A DNA stretch of 15,882 nucleotides from Dehalococcoidia bacterium (GTDB taxonomy: Bacteria > Chloroflexota > Dehalococcoidia > GIF9 > AB-539-J10). How positions within the stretch are numbered: position 1 is the first letter of the stretch; each line of letters begins with the position of its first letter. The notes below the pieces were generated by a model. The model made no database searches. It worked only from the letters and a program-made list of their open reading frames with translations, and had not been told where the DNA came from. The translations under genes were made by a program, and so were the position numbers. The stretch spans positions 432 to 16,313 of the forward strand of contig JALNYR010000051.1 in assembly GCA_023229725.1 (NCBI GenBank). The letters are read 5' to 3'. Below are positions 12,701-15,882 of the stretch, piece after piece.

Positions 12701-15496
12701 ATGACCACCGCTCACCAGATAACCGTACAACAACTTCCGAAGAGGGAGCAGACCCTATTTCAGGGAATGTGCGAGCATTACGAGAAGCGAGGATTTAAGA
12801 AAGCGCTCGTATCCTCCACGAAGATTCTCGAAGGATTCCCGAACCACGCTGACACCCTCGCGATGCGCGGGCTGACCATGTACAGCGCACCTCAGGACGA
12901 AGGGGGTGACAAGGTGGAAGGCGTTGCTCTCATCAAGCGCGCCCTGGCTGAGAGTCGCCTGTCGAGTTTCATCTGCTGGCACGTTTACGGTCTTTACTAT
13001 CGGGCAGAGCACCAGTGGGCAGAGGCCGTAAAGTGTTACAAGAGCGCTCTGAAGAACGCAGAGGCCAGGGGGGCTGATCAGATGCTGGTTCTCCGCGACC
13101 TCGCATTGCTCCAGGCCCAGCTGCGCGATTTCCAAGGTCTCCTCGAAACGCGGAAGAAGATAATGCACCTGAAACCGTCGATCGTTGGGAACGGCGTCGC
13201 TCTGGCGGTAGCTGCTCACCTTGCCGGGGACCGGGCAGGCGCGGCAGTGGCGATGGCGGTGACAGTGGAGGCGTTCCGCGCCGAGGCAGAGTCGCGGCGC
13301 ACTTCCGCCGGGCCAGCGAAGCGCCAAGCCGACATCCAGGCGCGCCAGAACGCGTGGCTCGTCGACCGTCACGAACTCGGCGAGCTGCAGATGTTCCGCA
13401 CGACGCTAATCGAGGATCTCTCTGGTCCAAAGGCTGCGATCGCTCACCTCGACCGCGCCGCACCGGAGATCGCGGACAAGCTCGGTCTCCGCGAACGCCG
13501 CGCCGCCCTCCTGCTGGCGTCCGGGCAGGCGAAGGAGGCCGAGCAGGCATACCGCGACCTCATCCGCATCAACCAGGAGAACGCCGCTTACCAGCGCGGG
13601 CTGATCCGCGCCATGGGCCTCGACGGCGAGGCTGCCTCGAGGCACTGCGCGGAGATGTGCTCGCAGTGGCCGTCGTCGTGGATGTGCCGCGTGATGCGCC
13701 TCGACTCGCTCGAGGGAGCCGCCTGGTCCGAGTTCCTCACGGCACTCCTCGTCGTGCAGTGGCGCAGGGGCGTCCCGTCGATGTTCCAAATGCTCAAGGC
13801 CTCCCTCTACCGCTCCGAAGCGACATCCCTCACGACGGGCGCCGTGGCCGAGGCCCTGCTCGCCGCCGTCGATTCGCCCTCGGGCAGGCTTCCCGGGGCC
13901 GGCGGTCCGGACCCCGAGCCCCCGACCTCGAAGCTGTGGGCACTCCACTTCGCTGCCCAGCACGCGTCCCACGTCGGGCAGACGGAGCGCGCCCTCGCCC
14001 TTATCGGCCGCGCGCAGGAGCACTCTCCGACCGTCGTCGACGTCCAGACGGCCCGCGCGAGGATCCTGCGCCACGCGGGCGACGCTGCCGGGGCGTCCGA
14101 GGCGTACGAGCGCGCGCGGAAGATGGACCTCGCCGACCAGTACCTCAACAGCCGCTCCTGCCGGTACCTGCTCCGCGCTGGCAAGGCCGACCAGGCGATC
14201 TCCATCATCGCGCTGTTCCTGAAGGAGGGTGCCGGCAGTCCGCAGGCCGTCATCGCAGACATGCAGTGCTCGTGGTTCGAGTACGAGCTCGGGCTGTGCT
14301 ACGCGGGCCAGCGCGAGTTCGGCAAGGCCCTCCGCCGCTTCTCCCTCATCGAGAAGCACTACTCGGACATCTCCGAGGACCAGTTCAACTTCCACTACTA
14401 CTGCACCCTCCGCAGGTACACACTCGGCACCTACGTCGCGCTCCTCCGCCTCGAGGACGAGCTCCTCGCCAGCAGGATGTACGTCAAGGCCGCCGTTGCT
14501 TTCATTCGCACTTACATCTCCCTCGACGATTCCCGCAAGAACCCTCGTCCCGCCTCCGTTGCCCCCGTGGCTGCCGCTCCCGTCGCAGCAGTCGTAACAG
14601 CAACAGCAGCAGTGGCGACGGCTCCCGCCTCTGCCCCGGCTGCCGCTACTGCCGAGGAAACCGGAAAGCTCTCAAAGGCTCAGAAAAAGAAGAAGAAGGC
14701 CGAAGAAGCGAAAGCACTCGCGGCCAAGCAGCAGCAACAACAACAGCAGCAGCAAGGAGGTAAGGGCAAGGAGAGGAAAGACGACGACGAGAAACCGAAG
14801 GAGCTCGAAGACCTCGATGGCCTGAAGCTTCTGGCGGCAGAGGATCCCCTGAAGGATGCCGAGAGGTTGGCTCACACCCTGATCGACTCTCCAGCCGTCG
14901 CCGCCAGGCTGCCCATCGAGGCCCACGTCGCGGTGTGCGAGCTGTTCGTGTGGAGGAAGAACCTGCAGCTCGCGGCGAAGGAACTCAGGGCGGCGAAGAA
15001 GTTGGACGCCCAGAGCCCCGAGGTTCTCAAGCTGTCCGTCCTCCTGTTCCACGAGAGCTCCCAGGCGCAGCCTGCAACCCTCGTGGACGTCCTCAAGGAA
15101 GAGCACGAATCGATCGCGGCGGGTGGCGCGACCGCTGTGGCCGTCGCAGAGGGGTTCCTGAAGTCCCACTCGGGATCCGCCACTCACGTCGCTGCAGTAT
15201 CCGAGGCCCTCGCAGCCATCGCACCAGAGAAGAAGCAGGCCTGCCTCTCCGCCCTGCTCTCGCTCCCCGACTCCGCGAACCCGGCACCGCGTGCCCTCGA
15301 CGCCTGGGAGAGGGTCTACAAGCTCTCCCGCGATGCCGCACTTGGCACGGAAGACGAGAGGGAGATGCTCAGGGCCAAGTGCCGCAGAATGTTCCCTTTG
15401 GCTGGGTGCTTCAAATCCGATAGGGACATTGCTGCTGAAACTGCTGCCACGGCATCGGCAGCCAAGCCCCAAGAAGAAGCTGCACCACCATTCTGA
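12701..15496 (+). CDS. NAA15: NAA15-like auxiliary subunit of N-terminal acetyltransferase A
   Basis: The 931-residue protein follows NAA15/Nat1 over its whole length (human about 866 residues). LPKREQTLFQGMCEHYEKR, then HADTLAMRGLT, CWHVYGLYYRAEHQWAEAVK and LRDLALLQAQLRDFQGLLETR are near-signature TPR repeats of the family. SWFEYELGLCYAGQREFGKA and SEDQFNFHYYCTLRRYTLG with YVALLRLED are the conserved central part. Residues about 620-700 hold the usual lysine-rich insertion (QKKKKKAEEAKA), here with alanine/proline repeats and a glutamine run. NAA15 scaffolds the catalytic NAA10 subunit and binds the ribosome, where NatA acetylates nascent N termini. No NAA10 gene is in the window. The gene is uninterrupted over 2.8 kb and has strong G/C bias at third positions. 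It could be a virus-captured gene, a retrocopy or an ordinary gene of an intron-poor host. All domains look intact. Confidence 0.9.
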   Translation: MTTAHQITVQQLPKREQTLFQGMCEHYEKRGFKKALVSSTKILEGFPNHADTLAMRGLTMYSAPQDEGGDKVEGVALIKRALAESRLSSFICWHVYGLYYRAEHQWAEAVKCYKSALKNAEARGADQMLVLRDLALLQAQLRDFQGLLETRKKIMHLKPSIVGNGVALAVAAHLAGDRAGAAVAMAVTVEAFRAEAESRRTSAGPAKRQADIQARQNAWLVDRHELGELQMFRTTLIEDLSGPKAAIAHLDRAAPEIADKLGLRERRAALLLASGQAKEAEQAYRDLIRINQENAAYQRGLIRAMGLDGEAASRHCAEMCSQWPSSWMCRVMRLDSLEGAAWSEFLTALLVVQWRRGVPSMFQMLKASLYRSEATSLTTGAVAEALLAAVDSPSGRLPGAGGPDPEPPTSKLWALHFAAQHASHVGQTERALALIGRAQEHSPTVVDVQTARARILRHAGDAAGASEAYERARKMDLADQYLNSRSCRYLLRAGKADQAISIIALFLKEGAGSPQAVIADMQCSWFEYELGLCYAGQREFGKALRRFSLIEKHYSDISEDQFNFHYYCTLRRYTLGTYVALLRLEDELLASRMYVKAAVAFIRTYISLDDSRKNPRPASVAPVAAAPVAAVVTATAAVATAPASAPAAATAEETGKLSKAQKKKKKAEEAKALAAKQQQQQQQQQGGKGKERKDDDEKPKELEDLDGLKLLAAEDPLKDAERLAHTLIDSPAVAARLPIEAHVAVCELFVWRKNLQLAAKELRAAKKLDAQSPEVLKLSVLLFHESSQAQPATLVDVLKEEHESIAAGGATAVAVAEGFLKSHSGSATHVAAVSEALAAIAPEKKQACLSALLSLPDSANPAPRALDAWERVYKLSRDAALGTEDEREMLRAKCRRMFPLAGCFKSDRDIAAETAATASAAKPQEEAAPPF
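14730..14755 (+). repeat. CAG/CAA tract encoding a glutamine run
   Basis: Mixed CAG and CAA codons encode about ten consecutive glutamines inside the lysine-rich low-complexity segment of the NAA15-like protein. The alternation of the two codons makes slippage less likely than a pure repeat would. Confidence 0.7.
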
Positions 15497-15548
15497 GACT
15501 CCGCAGCACGCCCATAATTCTCACCGAAAGTGCTGGAAATCTTCTCTT

Positions 15549-15580
15549 CCCCAAAATGACATGACGATTTATTTTTGGGG
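15549..15580 (+). terminator. Hairpin 52 bp after the NAA15 stop
   Basis: CCCCAAAA (15549-15556) and TTTTGGGG (15573-15580) form a perfect 8 bp stem with a 16-base loop in the 3' flank. Some amoebal giant viruses, mimivirus being the best known, end transcripts at hairpins in this position, so this is a candidate 3'-end signal. It is the only clear hairpin of this type found here, and chance is possible. Confidence 0.4.
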
Positions 15581-15817
15581 GTTAAAATCAAGTCTTCTCA
15601 CCCACTCAAACAAAAAAACAGACCAATCGCGACCATTTCCATTCCAAACACACACACACACAATGCATCTTGATAGCGGACTGTCAAAAAATGAATGACA
15701 GACACCGACCACGTACCTTGCCAGCACGCGCGACCGGACCCCGTCCGTCGGCAGCACCGAGATGTACTCGGCCAGTGAAATCCCGTCTAATCGCGAAGTT
15801 GCCGCGATATCGCACAT
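15569..15817 (-). pseudogene. Truncated second copy of the 162-residue gene
   Basis: The ATG at 15817 opens MCDIAATSRLDGISLAEY, and the first 37 residues match the protein at 11795-12283 with only a few substitutions. Similarity ends abruptly at about 15706. The frame then continues through unrelated A/T-rich DNA (residues 38-82, partly CA-repeat encoded) to a stop at 15569. It is therefore a 5' fragment of the gene, not a shorter functional paralogue, although a transcript could still be made because its promoter region is present. Confidence 0.7.
15646..15662. repeat. CA dinucleotide microsatellite
   Basis: A pure (AC)n run of about eight units lies in the non-coding DNA between the NAA15 gene and the right copy of the duplicated module. 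Shorter CA-rich stretches also occur upstream of 3431 and near 11660. Confidence 0.6.
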
Positions 15818-15882
15818 CCTCCGATACGTTTTTCTGTGTTTTGGGAGACAAATAAAGCGAAGAAAGAAAAATGGCTGGGACA
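15706..15882. repeat. Right copy of the duplicated divergent promoter module (reaches window end)
   Basis: Direct repeat of 12172-12357, containing the 5' end of the 162-residue gene, the conserved TCCTCCGATACGTTTTT and ACAAATAAAG blocks and an ATG at 15871 that begins a plus-strand frame (Met-Ala-Gly-Thr against Met-Thr-Gly-Thr in the left copy). The match still holds at the last base of the window, so the repeat may extend further and the plus-strand frame continues out of view. Confidence 0.75.

Noticed and set aside
13354..14763. 469-codon plus-strand frame and 329-codon minus-strand frame (13406-14395) inside NAA15
   Set aside because: Both overlap the conserved TPR coding region. Their arginine/proline-rich products are typical of out-of-frame reading of G/C-biased codons.
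15646..15662. CA repeat as part of a CRISPR-like or tandem array
   Set aside because: It is a simple dinucleotide microsatellite with no spacer structure.

Overview
This 15.9 kb window is GC-rich and gene-dense on both strands. It looks like DNA of a eukaryote-infecting large DNA virus (Nucleocytoviricota-like) or a viral region inserted in a protist genome. Three things point that way. The recognisable proteins are eukaryotic in kind: dynein-light-chain-like, FCP1 phosphatase, SET methyltransferase, sirtuin, RING finger and NAA15. All are read without visible introns, with A-rich leaders before the ATG and short intergenic gaps. Most other ORFs match no family I know. A Fanzor-like (eukaryotic TnpB) gene is also present. 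No bacterial operon, rRNA, tRNA or CRISPR array is visible. I cannot name the species; an amoeba or its giant virus is a guess from base composition and gene style.

Left part (1-2350): a protein with two apparent tandem dynein-light-chain-like domains, a 5'-truncated gene remnant after a 10-G run, two unrecognised minus-strand genes and a small plus-strand gene. Middle (2361-6568): the most coherent block, a head-to-head pair sharing about 140 bp of upstream DNA. On the minus strand is an FCP1-type RNA polymerase II CTD phosphatase with a BRCT domain. On the plus strand is a 1045-residue protein joining a zinc-knuckle-like cluster, a SET domain, a degenerate sirtuin-like region and a C-terminal sirtuin that has lost its zinc module. 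Together they look like a transcription and chromatin control set.

Next (6698-8054): a 14-residue-repeat protein whose C-terminal RING finger lies in another frame, followed by a small gene of a possible lineage-specific family. 8055-10466 holds the Fanzor-like gene, which lacks an ATG at its expected N terminus. 10467-12283 holds a possibly myristoylated protein, a 62-residue zinc-ribbon protein and a 162-residue family protein.

Right end: a frameshifted fragment of a uroporphyrinogen-decarboxylase/MtbA-family gene, then an uninterrupted gene for NAA15, the ribosome-anchoring subunit of N-terminal acetyltransferase A. After it comes a second, truncated copy of the 162-residue gene with its whole divergent promoter region, so the NAA15 gene and the decarboxylase fragment lie between two direct copies of the same module. 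The Fanzor-like gene, NAA15 and the 749-901 remnant look richer in G/C at third codon positions than the other genes. The window therefore appears to be a mosaic of a viral-type backbone and captured genes.
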